Below, piece by piece: positions 24,866-31,666 of a stretch of DNA of 31,666 bases. The stretch covers positions 1 through 31,666 of the forward strand of contig CAMLMA010000007.1 in the NCBI GenBank assembly GCA_946481065.1, read 5' to 3'. This stretch comes from an uncultured Nitrosomonadales bacterium (GTDB lineage Bacteria; Pseudomonadota; Gammaproteobacteria; Burkholderiales; Methylophilaceae). The notes below the pieces were generated by a model. It was not told the origin of the DNA. It saw nothing but the letters and a program-made list of their open reading frames with translations, and did not search any database. Position numbers and translations under genes: made by a program. How positions within the stretch are numbered: position 1 is the stretch's first letter; the number at the start of each line of letters is the position of its first letter.

Positions 24866-24893
24866 GAAAAAGGCAGCGTCTGCACGCTGCCTT
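24866..24893 (-). terminator. Terminator after the PA2169-family gene
   Basis: AAGGCAGCGT (24870-24879) and ACGCTGCCTT (24884-24893) are perfect 10-bp arms around a 4-nt loop, and the minus strand continues into T residues. It lies 34 nt after the stop of the minus-strand PA2169-family gene. Confidence 0.8.
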
Positions 24894-24926
24894 GGGCCAA
24901 GCTCACGAATCAGTCGCCATCAGTGA

Positions 24927-25382
24927 TCAGTCATGCATGGCAGCGGCCTGATCGCGCAGGTACTTCACCTGATCATGGTTCTCACGCAAGCCCCGGTATT
25001 GACGCTCGATGACCGAGCGTACATTGAGCGGCCAGTCTTCCTCCAGTGCCTCTTCATAGTGATTGAGCGCGATATCTTCACCGCGCTCGCATTCGTCCAG
25101 CACGGCTTCTTCATCCTTGCCCATGATGGCCGCCTTGAAATCGACCCAGCGGCGATGCATGGCGCCGGCGATGGTGGATTTGGTTTCGGGATCGCCGTCA
25201 TATTCGATGACGATCTGCTGCAACTCTTCTGCGCTGGCTGCGCAATCCACAGCGCGGGCAATGAAGAATTGCTTCAGCTCGACATTGCGGATATCGGCGG
25301 CACAGGTGCGAAAACCTTCTTCGCCATCCTTGCAGGTTTCGATCAGGTCATTCAGGTTGTTGATGATGTCTTCATTGGTCAT
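24927..25382 (-). CDS. PA2169/DUF2383-family four-helix (ferritin-like) protein
   Basis: This 151-residue acidic protein matches the PA2169/DUF2383 family, small four-helix bundles related to ferritins and found in many stress-responsive loci. The opening (MTNEDIINNLNDLIETCKDG), the EGFRTCAADI segment and the ECERGEDIALNHYEEAL segment are characteristic. Function in the family is not established; a metal or stress role is commonly assumed. AGGAGT lies 7 nt before the ATG. It is a single-gene unit with a terminator, divergent from the DUF421 operon. Confidence 0.88.
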   Translation of the reverse strand: MTNEDIINNLNDLIETCKDGEEGFRTCAADIRNVELKQFFIARAVDCAASAEELQQIVIEYDGDPETKSTIAGAMHRRWVDFKAAIMGKDEEAVLDECERGEDIALNHYEEALEEDWPLNVRSVIERQYRGLRENHDQVKYLRDQAAAMHD

Positions 25383-25740
25383 GTCGATACTCCTAATTTG
25401 TATGTTGCGTGTTGAGGGTTAGCGCAACCGTCGGCGACGCATCGCCCTGCAGGCGGTCGCCGCCGGGAATCAAGCATCACCTGTGTCCGGGTGATGCATG
25501 AGCTAGCGTGCCCTTGCATGTTAGGCAGCGAGGCACGGCAGGGTTATCGCCCCGCGTCCGATTCGACTGTAGGAAGAATTGCCGGCAGTCAGGCCTGTAA
25601 ATTCCGCCTACAGGAAATCGGGTGACACACTGATAAGGCTATGTTCCGTCGGTCACTATGATGTGTTCGCCGCTATTTGCGGCAACGTGCTGCAAGCGCA
25701 GCCTGATCGCACAGAATGGAATGGAAAGGCAGGGACGAAG
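25383..25740. promoter_or_regulatory. Divergent intergenic region with CTGTAGG inverted repeat
   Basis: This 358-nt gap separates the minus-strand PA2169 gene from the plus-strand DUF421 operon, so it must hold promoters for both. No clear sigma-70 promoter was found. CTGTAGG (25567-25573) and CCTACAG (25607-25613) face each other across 33 nt. The minus-strand copy, extended as CCTGTAGGCGGAATT, closely resembles CCTGTAGGCGAAATT at 24771-24785. An apparent N-terminal extension of the next gene through this region has no ribosome site and is not believed. Confidence 0.4.
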
Positions 25741-25926
25741 ATGTCGCTCTTCAATATCGAGGTTTGGCCCAGGGGCAAGCAGGCCAACGTGCCGGAATGG
25801 CGATGCGAACTGGATGCGGAGAATATCGAACAGGCTTACATGATCGGCGGCAAGCGTTTCCATAGCGAACGCCCCGACCTCGATCCGGAAGCATTCATCA
25901 TCAAGGCCAGTGGTTACCTGGAATGA
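25741..25926 (+). CDS. Small protein of unknown function, first in DUF421 operon
   Basis: I do not recognise this 61-residue protein. It begins MSLFNIEVWPRGKQ and contains the segment AYMIGGKRFHSERPDLDPEAF. It is soluble, acidic, with no signal peptide or membrane helix. The start is the ATG with AGGGAC 6 nt upstream; an in-frame frame extends further upstream but without a ribosome site. Its stop overlaps the next gene's ATG as ATGA, so it is the first of a coupled three-gene operon. Confidence 0.75.
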   Translation: MSLFNIEVWPRGKQANVPEWRCELDAENIEQAYMIGGKRFHSERPDLDPEAFIIKASGYLE

Positions 25927-26213
25927 ACAATCTGGAGAAACCCCTGCTGCAACTCGATGGACTCGATATCCCCGACCTCTATCTGGCGGATGTGGCCAGG
26001 GTCTACGAACATGCGGACAGACGAGGTTACCGCTATCTCACCATCTTCATGATCGACGGCGTACAACTCGCCGTCCCGGCCACAGAGCACAACATCAGCC
26101 TGATCCTGCATGGCGGCCATCATATCTTCGAATACAACCTGGCCAACAGCTTGCTGGTGCAGGAAGAAACACCGGCTAGCCAGGCCTTTCACCAGCAGGT
26201 CAACGCCTGGTGA
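25923..26213 (+). CDS. Small protein of unknown function, second in DUF421 operon
   Basis: This 96-residue protein is unrecognised. It has an alternating helix-strand look, with YRYLTIFMIDGVQLAVP and a HGGHHIFEYNLANSLL segment containing three His residues. No signal peptide or membrane helix is evident. It is locked between its neighbours by 4-nt overlaps: ATGA with the gene before and GTGA with the gene after. Strict coupling suggests the three products are made in fixed ratio, perhaps as a complex. Confidence 0.75.
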   Translation: MNNLEKPLLQLDGLDIPDLYLADVARVYEHADRRGYRYLTIFMIDGVQLAVPATEHNISLILHGGHHIFEYNLANSLLVQEETPASQAFHQQVNAW

Positions 26214-26734
26214 CACCGGTGGCGCAGATGCCCTGGCCTGCGATCGATTGGACGACGATGTTCTCGCTGAGCATCAACCCGCTGGAGATCTTCCTGCGTG
26301 GATCTATGATGTTCTGGTTCCTGTTCGCCATCTTCCGCTTCATCCTGCGCCGTGGCATCGGCGCGGTCGGCATCGGCGATTTCCTGTTCGTGGCAATCGT
26401 CGCCGACGCTTCGCAAAACGCCATGAGCAGCGATTACCGTTCCATCGGCGACGGCCTCATCCTGGTCGCCACACTGGCCTTCTGGAACTACACGCTCGAT
26501 TACTTGAGCTTTCGCTTCGTGCGCCTGCGCCGCTGGATCGAGCCCGGCTCGCTGGTGCTGGTCAAGCATGGCAAATTGCAGCGCCGTAACCTTCAGCGGC
26601 AATTCATCACGACGGAAGAGATCCACGCCAAGCTGCGTGAGGATGGCATCGCTTCACTGAAGCATGTGATCGAGATGCGACTCGAGACCAATGGCGAGAT
26701 CAGCGTGGTGCGCGAGCCATCCAGCCAGGGATAG
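26210..26734 (+). CDS. DUF421 (YetF-family) membrane protein
   Basis: This 174-residue protein matches the DUF421/YetF family of small membrane proteins with a cytoplasmic C-terminal domain. The conserved core is visible: RGSMMFWFLFAIFRFILRR (first helix), VGIGDFLFVAIVADASQNAM, then GDGLILVATLAFWNYTLDYLSFR. The C-terminal part has the LVKHGKLQRRNLQRQFITTEE segment of the family. Function is unknown; YetF relatives are linked to cell-envelope or spore properties in Bacilli. The start is GTG, overlapping the previous stop; an ATG six codons in is an alternative. It ends the three-gene operon and faces the SDR gene convergently. Confidence 0.88.
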   Translation: MTPVAQMPWPAIDWTTMFSLSINPLEIFLRGSMMFWFLFAIFRFILRRGIGAVGIGDFLFVAIVADASQNAMSSDYRSIGDGLILVATLAFWNYTLDYLSFRFVRLRRWIEPGSLVLVKHGKLQRRNLQRQFITTEEIHAKLREDGIASLKHVIEMRLETNGEISVVREPSSQG

Positions 26735-26855
26735 CGATCTCACCCCAGATGCATTCAGACAGGCGCAGCCCGACCTGCGCTTTAGTTAGTTGGCTGGCTC
26801 ATGCAAGGACCATGTGCCCCTGGATCTTGCGCTCCCCCGGCTATCCGATCATGAC

Positions 26856-27725
26856 TCAGCCATTAACTACCACACCGCCATTCGGGTGCATGACCTGTCC
26901 GGTCATATAAGAGGCATCTTCAGAAGCCAGAAACACATAGCACGGCGCGATCTCGCTGGGCTGTCCCGCCCTACCCATGGGCACATCGCTACCGAAGGTA
27001 CGCACATCCTCGGCCGAGAACGTAGACACGATCAAGGGCGTCCAGACCGGGCCGGGCGCCACGGCATTCACATGGATGCCCTGATCGATGAGCTGCTTGG
27101 AGAGCGAACGCGTCATGGCGACGATCGCGCCCTTGGTGGCGGAATAATCGACCAACCGCGGACTGCCTCGGTAAGCGGTCACCGAGGCAGTGTTGATGAT
27201 GCGTGCGCCACGCCCCATGTGCGGCAAAGCCGCCTGCACGAGATGGAACATCGAGAACAGATTGACCCGGAACGTGCTTTCAAGATCCTGCGTGCGAATC
27301 TCACGGATATCGTCTCGCGGGTGCTGTTCCGCAGCGTTGTTGACCAGGATATCCAGCCTGCCGAAATGCTCTACGGCGCGTTCAACCAAGTGCGTGCAGA
27401 AGGTCGGATCGGCCAGGTCACCGGCGATGAGCAGGCACGAGGCGCCAGCCTCTTCCACCAGGGACTGCGTCTCGCTGGCATCTTCCTGTTCATTAAGGTA
27501 TTGCACCAACACATCCGCGCCCTCGAGCGCGAAAGCGATCGCGACAGCGCGGCCGATACCGCTGTCACCGCCAGTGATGAGAGCGACCTTGCCTTGCAAC
27601 CTCTCCCCGGACTTGTAACCCGGCCTTACATACTCCGGTTGCGGTCGCATGCGGCTTTCATGGCCAGGCTGCGTGGCCTGGTGTTGTGGCGGCTGCCTGG
27701 TCGGGGTGGCTTCTTCTAGCGTCAT
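26856..27725 (-). CDS. SDR oxidoreductase with N-terminal extension (YghA/YhxC-like)
   Basis: This 289-residue SDR has about 40 residues of Pro/Gln-rich leader (TRQPPQHQATQPGHESRMRP) before the fold, the layout of E. coli YghA and Bacillus YhxC/YdaD-type stress-linked SDRs. The cofactor loop TGGDSGIG is at 51-58, NNAA at 129-132, and the catalytic set is Ser181, Tyr194 and Lys198. Residues YLNEQED after the second strand are usual in this subfamily. The substrate is unknown. The ATG has AAGGAG 7 nt upstream; an in-frame TTG 24 nt earlier would overlap the previous stop and lacks a ribosome site. It lies 20 nt after the response regulator gene, so the two form an operon. Confidence 0.9.
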   Translation of the reverse strand: MTLEEATPTRQPPQHQATQPGHESRMRPQPEYVRPGYKSGERLQGKVALITGGDSGIGRAVAIAFALEGADVLVQYLNEQEDASETQSLVEEAGASCLLIAGDLADPTFCTHLVERAVEHFGRLDILVNNAAEQHPRDDIREIRTQDLESTFRVNLFSMFHLVQAALPHMGRGARIINTASVTAYRGSPRLVDYSATKGAIVAMTRSLSKQLIDQGIHVNAVAPGPVWTPLIVSTFSAEDVRTFGSDVPMGRAGQPSEIAPCYVFLASEDASYMTGQVMHPNGGVVVNG

Positions 27726-27745
27726 AAACGTACTCCTTGATCGAT

Positions 27746-28435
27746 TCAATCCTGCGGCAACGCGGCCTGCCTACCATCCGGCAGGCGCACGAGATGGCTG
27801 CGCAAAGCGTAGGCGATGAGATCCGCTTCTGTGGCAAGCTGCAACTTTTGCAGCAATCGGGCTTTGAAGACGCTGACCGAACTGGCAGCGATGCCAAGCT
27901 CACGCGCGATGAGCGAGGTCGACTTGCCCCTGAGCAGCTTGAGGAAGATCTGCAACTCACGGAAAGAAAGCAGCTCGTAATCGGCGAATCGATGGCTGGG
28001 GACGACTTCCGCCTGCGGCGCAGCGCCAGCGAATGGCGGGCCCGCAGCATTCCACACCTGTTCACCAGTCAAAGCCTGCGCCACCACTGCGCGAACGTGT
28101 TCTGCCGAAGCATGACGCGTCAGGTAGGCCTGGCACCCGAGTCGCTGGTAGTGGGCGATCTGCATGTCGTCCTCCTCGCCATTCACCACCACGACGGGCA
28201 CACTCGGCAACAAGGCTTTTAGGTCGCAGAACGTCTCGAGCCCACTCTTGGCCGGGTCGGAGAGGTCGATCAGCGCCAGATCGATCGACTGCGCGGGGAT
28301 CGCGCATCGTGCCTCTGACATATCGGCGGTTTCCACCACTTGCCATCGCGCGTCTGCCGCGACCAGTTGTCGCAGGCAATGGCGCGTCAGCTTGTAGCCG
28401 TCCACCAGTAATATCGTGCTCATCATCGTACTCAT
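27746..28435 (-). CDS. NarL/FixJ-type response regulator with atypical receiver
   Basis: This 229-residue protein has a receiver domain (about 7-122) and a LuxR-type HTH (about 155-215: LLSFRELQIFLKLLRGKSTSLIARELGIAASSVSVFKARL, in parts). Asp57 is at the phospho-acceptor position (LALIDLSD), but other receiver residues differ: the second acidic residue of the DD pair is Gly13 (VDGYKL), the switch Thr/Ser is Asn85 and the conserved Lys is Arg107. It may therefore work without ordinary phosphorylation. No histidine kinase is nearby. The gene precedes and probably co-transcribes with the SDR. The start is uncertain, as three ATGs lie within five codons. Confidence 0.85.
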   Translation of the reverse strand: MSTMMSTILLVDGYKLTRHCLRQLVAADARWQVVETADMSEARCAIPAQSIDLALIDLSDPAKSGLETFCDLKALLPSVPVVVVNGEEDDMQIAHYQRLGCQAYLTRHASAEHVRAVVAQALTGEQVWNAAGPPFAGAAPQAEVVPSHRFADYELLSFRELQIFLKLLRGKSTSLIARELGIAASSVSVFKARLLQKLQLATEADLIAYALRSHLVRLPDGRQAALPQD

Positions 28436-28647
28436 CGGCCCGCCCTGTTCGGATAGCGCATCCGTGCGTCCGGGTTTCGGCCTTGTGCATTTCTTTCGCT
28501 GTAGGTCATTGAACCGCCATCATAAATCGCCCTTAAGGCGCATGTTTGTCGGCATTTGTCTTATTCTTTTGTCGGAACATCGATGTCCAGAAACTGCTGG
28601 CGCGTGCGTCTGTCGCACCGATATCCTCACCACACAAGGAGATCACC
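28436..28647 (+). promoter_or_regulatory. Intergenic region upstream of the small basic protein gene
   Basis: This 212-nt divergent gap contains CTGTAGG at 28499-28505, a small hairpin CGCC-CTTAA-GGCG near 28527-28539, and TTTGTCGG twice (near 28548 and 28568). No clear sigma-70 promoter was found. An apparent in-frame extension of the next gene into it has no ribosome site and is not believed. Confidence 0.3.
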
Positions 28648-29001
28648 ATGCCACGCGGTATCAACGCAAAACGCGAACGTGAATTCAAGGCGCTGACACG
28701 CCGATTCAAGGATGAGCACCGCTATCCGGGCCGGGAACAGGAAGTGGCCGCACGCATCGTCAACAAGCAGCGCAAGGCCTATGGCGAAACAGCTGCGGAA
28801 AAGCACAAGGATCGTGTCGGCATGTCCCCGGACCGGCGTCTGCCGATCACGGATTACGACAGCCTGACGATCCCGCAGGTCACTGCCAGACTCGACGGCC
28901 TGAGCGCCACACAGTTGCGCCATCTGCAACGTTACGAACACGCCCATAAGAACAGGAAAGGCCTGCTTGCGACACTGGCGCGCCGGCTTTCGACCCACTG
29001 A
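28648..29001 (+). CDS. Small basic protein, plasmid-stabilisation-like N-terminus
   Basis: This 117-residue Lys/Arg-rich protein begins MPRGINAKREREFKALTRRF and contains EVAARIVNKQRKAYGET, a pattern seen in small proteins often labelled plasmid stabilisation. The second half (YDSLTIPQVTARLDGLSATQ, then LRHLQRYEHAHKNRKGLL) looks like a short SAP/Rho-N-like helical module; it resembles a C-terminal domain found in other bacterial small proteins. DNA or RNA binding is plausible from the charge, but no function is shown. AAGGAGAT lies 6 nt before the ATG. It stands alone just before the PPK2 gene. Confidence 0.75.
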   Translation: MPRGINAKREREFKALTRRFKDEHRYPGREQEVAARIVNKQRKAYGETAAEKHKDRVGMSPDRRLPITDYDSLTIPQVTARLDGLSATQLRHLQRYEHAHKNRKGLLATLARRLSTH

Positions 29002-29074
29002 TCGCCGCCTGCCTGGGGTGGCGGCGGCCCGGCCGATTCATTAATATGGGGAGGCCTGATCACTGGAGCGCCTC

Positions 29075-30556
29075 ATGTTCGAATCTGCAGAGCTTGGCCA
29101 CAAGATCGCCAAGGATATCTACAAGCAGGCCGTACCCGAATTACGTGAATCCCTGCTGGAAGCGCAATACGATCTGCTGGAATGCGCCAGATTCCCCGTC
29201 ATCATCCTCATCGGCGGCGTCGACGGCGCAGGCAAGGGCGAGACCGTCAACCTGCTCAATGAATGGATGGATCCGCGCCATATCAATACCCACGCGTTCG
29301 GCCCGCCTACGGAAGAGGAACGCCAGCGCCCACCGATGTGGCGATTCTGGCGCGCCCTGCCACCCAAAGGCGAGATCGGGATCCTGTTCGGTTCCTGGTA
29401 TACCGCGCCCATCGTCGATCGCACCTACGGCAAGATCAAGAACGAGGCGCTGGATAATGCCCTGGAAGAGATCGTGCGCTTCGAGCGCATGCTCACCGAC
29501 GAGGGTGCCCTGGTCATCAAGCTCTGGTTCCATCTTTCCAAGCAACGCCAGAAACAGCGCATCAAGACCCTGCAGAAGGATCCCGACACCGCCTGGCGCG
29601 TGACTGAGCAGGATCTCAAGCACCTCAAGCATTACGACAAGTTCCGCAACATCTCCGGTCGCGTGCTGAGCGAGACCAGCACCGCCAACGCGCCGTGGAT
29701 CGTCATCGAAGGCTACGACGCCAACTACCGCAACCTCACGGCCGGCAATTACATCCTGGAAGCCATCCAAAAGCGGCTGGCACATAGCCGTAGCAAGGCC
29801 CGCAAGGCCGCTGCCCCGCCACTGCTGCAGCCGCTGGACAAGTTGCGCGTGATCGACACGCTCGATCTCACGCAATCGTTATCGAAAGTGCACTACGAGA
29901 AACAGCTGGAAAAATACCAGAGCCGGCTCAACTGGCTGACGCGCGAGGCCGATTTCAAAAAGCGCGCCGTGGTCTGCGTGTTCGAAGGAGCCGACGCCGC
30001 AGGCAAGGGCGGCAGCATCCGCCGTGTCACCCAGGCGCTTGACGCACGCCACTACCAGATCATCCCGGTCGCCGCGCCAACGGAAGAAGAGCGCGCGCAA
30101 CCCTATCTATGGCGCTTTTGGCGGCACATGCCGGGCAAGGGCCGCGTCACGATCTTCGATCGCTCCTGGTATGGCCGGGTGCTGGTGGAACGCGTGGAAG
30201 GGTATTGCAGCGAGCAGGACTGGATGCGTGCCTACGCCGAGATCAACGATTTCGAGGAGCAGCTTGCCAACGCCGATATCCTGCTGATGAAGTTCTGGCT
30301 GCAGATCAGCCCGGAAGAACAGCTCAAACGCTTCGAGGAACGTCAGCAGATCCCCTTCAAGCGCTTCAAGATCACGGAAGAAGACTGGCGCAACCGCAAG
30401 AAATGGCCGGAATACCAGGCAGCAGTCTCCGACATGGTGGACCGCACGAGCACCGAGGTCGCGCCCTGGACGCTGGTCGAAGCCAACGACAAATATCACG
30501 CCCGCATCAAGATCTTGCGCACCTGGTGCGAGAATCTGGAACGACTGCTGGATTGA
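29075..30556 (+). CDS. pap: Polyphosphate:AMP phosphotransferase (two-domain class II PPK2)
   Basis: This 493-residue protein has two fused PPK2 domains, the layout of PAP enzymes, which use polyphosphate to turn AMP into ADP. The N-terminal domain has Walker A GGVDGAGKGE (47-56); the C-terminal one has EGADAAGKGG (304-313). The catalytic lid motif DRSWY is intact in the second domain (362-366, FDRSWYGR) but reads FGSWY in the first (105-109), with the Asp and Arg lost. Activity therefore probably rests in the C-terminal half, as reported for PAP enzymes. GGAG lies 6 nt before the ATG. It would supply ADP from stored polyphosphate when energy is low, in keeping with neighbouring stress genes. 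Confidence 0.93.
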   Translation: MFESAELGHKIAKDIYKQAVPELRESLLEAQYDLLECARFPVIILIGGVDGAGKGETVNLLNEWMDPRHINTHAFGPPTEEERQRPPMWRFWRALPPKGEIGILFGSWYTAPIVDRTYGKIKNEALDNALEEIVRFERMLTDEGALVIKLWFHLSKQRQKQRIKTLQKDPDTAWRVTEQDLKHLKHYDKFRNISGRVLSETSTANAPWIVIEGYDANYRNLTAGNYILEAIQKRLAHSRSKARKAAAPPLLQPLDKLRVIDTLDLTQSLSKVHYEKQLEKYQSRLNWLTREADFKKRAVVCVFEGADAAGKGGSIRRVTQALDARHYQIIPVAAPTEEERAQPYLWRFWRHMPGKGRVTIFDRSWYGRVLVERVEGYCSEQDWMRAYAEINDFEEQLANADILLMKFWLQISPEEQLKRFEERQQIPFKRFKITEEDWRNRKKWPEYQAAVSDMVDRTSTEVAPWTLVEANDKYHARIKILRTWCENLERLLD

Positions 30557-30605
30557 ATCTCAAGGCTGCATGTCCGCCTGGCGACGGACGGCCGGAAGAA
30601 TCTGG

Positions 30606-31277
30606 CTAAACGTAGTGCCCGGTGGTCTCGCGCAGGATGTACTTGGCGGCATCAGGATCCCCCGCCCAGAAATAATAGAATTCGCGCACGACGACGAGGA
30701 ACAGTCGGCGCGTGTCCTTCAGCGTGAACAGGGGCACGGTGCTATCGACGGCAATACGGTAGATGCGATGGTTCTTCTCCGGCGCGTCGCGCAGGCGCAC
30801 CAGCAGCAGCTTGACCAGTTTGACGCGGGTATCGACCAGCGTCTGCGCCGCCCCCTCCTGACGCAAGGCAAGCGTGTAGGCTTTCAGCGGCCAGGTTTCC
30901 GAGGTATCGAACTTCTCCTTGTCGAGCAGGTTCCACAGGACCTTGAGATTGGTTTCCAGCGGCTGCCATTTGATGGGCTCGATATCGAACGCGGATTCGG
31001 AGTTGAGGGCCGCGATGGCCTTGATGTCCTTGATCCAGAAATGATAGAAGTCGCGCGCCATGGCGATGAATTGCGGCCACTCGCTACGATCCAGCTTCTC
31101 CAGCACGGTTTCCAGCGCATCGCGATACATGTAACCGTCATTGGTCTTGCCCTGGATCAGCTTGGCCAGACGCGTCAGCAGTTCCGCCCGCTTGTTGAGG
31201 AACTCATAGCTTGCCCCTTTCCTCTGCAATAGATTGAGATAGGCGTTGAGGGCTTCTTGTTCACGGGTTTCGAGCAT
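30606..31277 (-). CDS. Conserved protein of unknown function
   Basis: I do not recognise a family for this 223-residue protein. It is mostly helical, with no signal peptide or membrane helix. Two similar segments are notable: ARDFYHFWIKDIKAIA (about residues 74-89) and VREFYYFWAGDPDAAKY (about 197-213). Both have an R-[DE]-F-Y-x-F-W core followed by an acidic residue, suggesting an internal duplication. The start ATG follows a weak ribosome region. It is a single-gene unit convergent with the PPK2 gene. Confidence 0.75.
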   Translation of the reverse strand: MLETREQEALNAYLNLLQRKGASYEFLNKRAELLTRLAKLIQGKTNDGYMYRDALETVLEKLDRSEWPQFIAMARDFYHFWIKDIKAIAALNSESAFDIEPIKWQPLETNLKVLWNLLDKEKFDTSETWPLKAYTLALRQEGAAQTLVDTRVKLVKLLLVRLRDAPEKNHRIYRIAVDSTVPLFTLKDTRRLFLVVVREFYYFWAGDPDAAKYILRETTGHYV

Positions 31278-31453
31278 GTTGCGACGGCGTTCAGGAGAGT
31301 GTGGAAAGATTCAAAATGAATAGGTTTCGAAATGCACTATAACCGATAATCTCCTATGCCGTACAACCTCAATTTACATACAGTCTTCCCCATTTCGACA
31401 GGTCCAAATACCGGTTGAAGCGGGGCCATGTCCTCATTAAGATGGTGCCTGCC

Positions 31454-31493
31454 CGGGCTGTGCCACAGCCCGTTTTGCCGGCATGCCGTTTTT
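31454..31493 (+). terminator. Tandem hairpins with T runs upstream of the DUF3301 gene
   Basis: CGGGCTGT-GCC-ACAGCCCG (31454-31472) is followed by TTTT, and CGGCATGCCG (31479-31488) by TTTTT. The first is a good terminator-like stem; the second has a very small loop. No plus-strand gene lies upstream within 900 nt, so they may mark the end of a short RNA or act as an attenuator in the leader of the DUF3301 operon. The rest of the 299-nt gap shows nothing else certain; TATAGT at 31335-31340 (minus) may be the -10 of the preceding gene. Confidence 0.5.
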
Positions 31494-31576
31494 GGAATCG
31501 AATCACGTGAACACCACTACCACATATAACTCCTGGTCTGCGCCGCCCGCGATGACTTGCGCAAGGGGGCGCTGAC

Positions 31577-31666
31577 ATGGAGCTCTATCTCCTGATCGCC
31601 ATTGGCCTCATCGGCTGGTTCTGGCTCGACACCATCGGCGCGCGCGAGACGGCCATCGCCCGCGGC
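31577..31666 (+). CDS. DUF3301-family protein (N-terminal part, runs off window)
   Basis: Only the first 30 codons are present. They start MELYLLIAIGLIGWFWLDTI and continue with GARETAIARG, which is the typical beginning of the DUF3301 family: a single N-terminal membrane helix followed by a short arginine- and alanine-rich cytoplasmic part. These proteins are usually about 100-130 residues and of unknown function. AAGGGG lies 8 nt before the ATG. Confidence 0.75.
   Translation, partial: MELYLLIAIGLIGWFWLDTIGARETAIARG

Noticed and set aside
25579..25740. N-terminal extension of the first gene of the DUF421 operon
   Set aside because: No ribosome site, unlikely composition, and it crosses the probable regulatory region; the ATG at 25741 has a good site.
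26790..27719. Plus-strand open frame (309 codons) opposite the SDR gene
   Set aside because: Antisense shadow of a gene with intact catalytic residues.
31507..31575. 22-codon GTG frame just before the DUF3301 gene, possible leader peptide
   Set aside because: No ribosome site and no run of a regulatory amino acid; kept only as a remark under the hairpins.

Overview
The window looks like chromosomal DNA of a betaproteobacterium with fairly high GC content, possibly of the Nitrosomonadales/Gallionellaceae type. This rests on an ftsK-lolA pair close to trxB, an overlapping ispD-ispF pair, a class II two-domain polyphosphate:AMP phosphotransferase, a PA2169/DUF2383 protein and a DUF3301 protein. 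The assignment is inference. No rRNA, tRNA, CRISPR array, transposase or prophage gene was seen.

Layout. 0-2 kb (minus): an outer-membrane TPR/beta-barrel protein of the Slam (DUF560) type, followed by a FecR-domain secreted protein that runs off the left edge. 2.2-5.2 kb (minus): ftsK and lolA, overlapping, behind an extended -10 promoter. 5.4-7.7 kb (plus): dps, trxB and an Smr-domain protein; a hairpin terminator after trxB covers the first possible smr start. 7.8-12.1 kb (plus): a two-gene heavy-metal RND efflux pump (adaptor and inner-membrane pump) with no outer-membrane channel gene. 12.2-13.4 kb (minus): ispD-ispF of the MEP isoprenoid pathway. 13.6-15.1 kb (plus): a TetR regulator and a short-chain dehydrogenase, each preceded by the same 18-bp inverted repeat in the same promoter position, so they form a small regulon. 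15.2-16.4 kb (minus): an ammonium transporter with a clear sigma-54 promoter and two perfect GCAC-N7-GTGC NtrC-type sites upstream.

16.7-23.5 kb is a second-messenger block: a large Cache-HAMP-PAS-PAS-GGDEF-EAL protein (minus), a divergent GAF-PAS-GGDEF diguanylate cyclase (plus), and a three-gene minus-strand operon. That operon encodes a receiver-like/class III adenylate cyclase, a 102-residue Cys-containing unknown, and a BLUF blue-light sensor with a C-terminal membrane helix. This is the most interesting locus: it looks like a photoactivated adenylate cyclase divided over separate polypeptides, with a small partner of unknown role. Upstream of it a strong plus-strand terminator with no gene in front of it suggests a small RNA.

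24-31.7 kb is a stress/accessory block of short transcription units: a hemerythrin (minus), a PA2169-type four-helix protein (minus), a tightly overlapping plus-strand trio of two unknown small proteins and a DUF421 membrane protein, an atypical NarL-type response regulator with an SDR oxidoreductase (minus), a small basic protein, a two-domain PPK2 enzyme (plus), an unknown conserved protein (minus), and the start of a DUF3301 protein (plus). A CTGTAGG motif recurs between the genes of this block.
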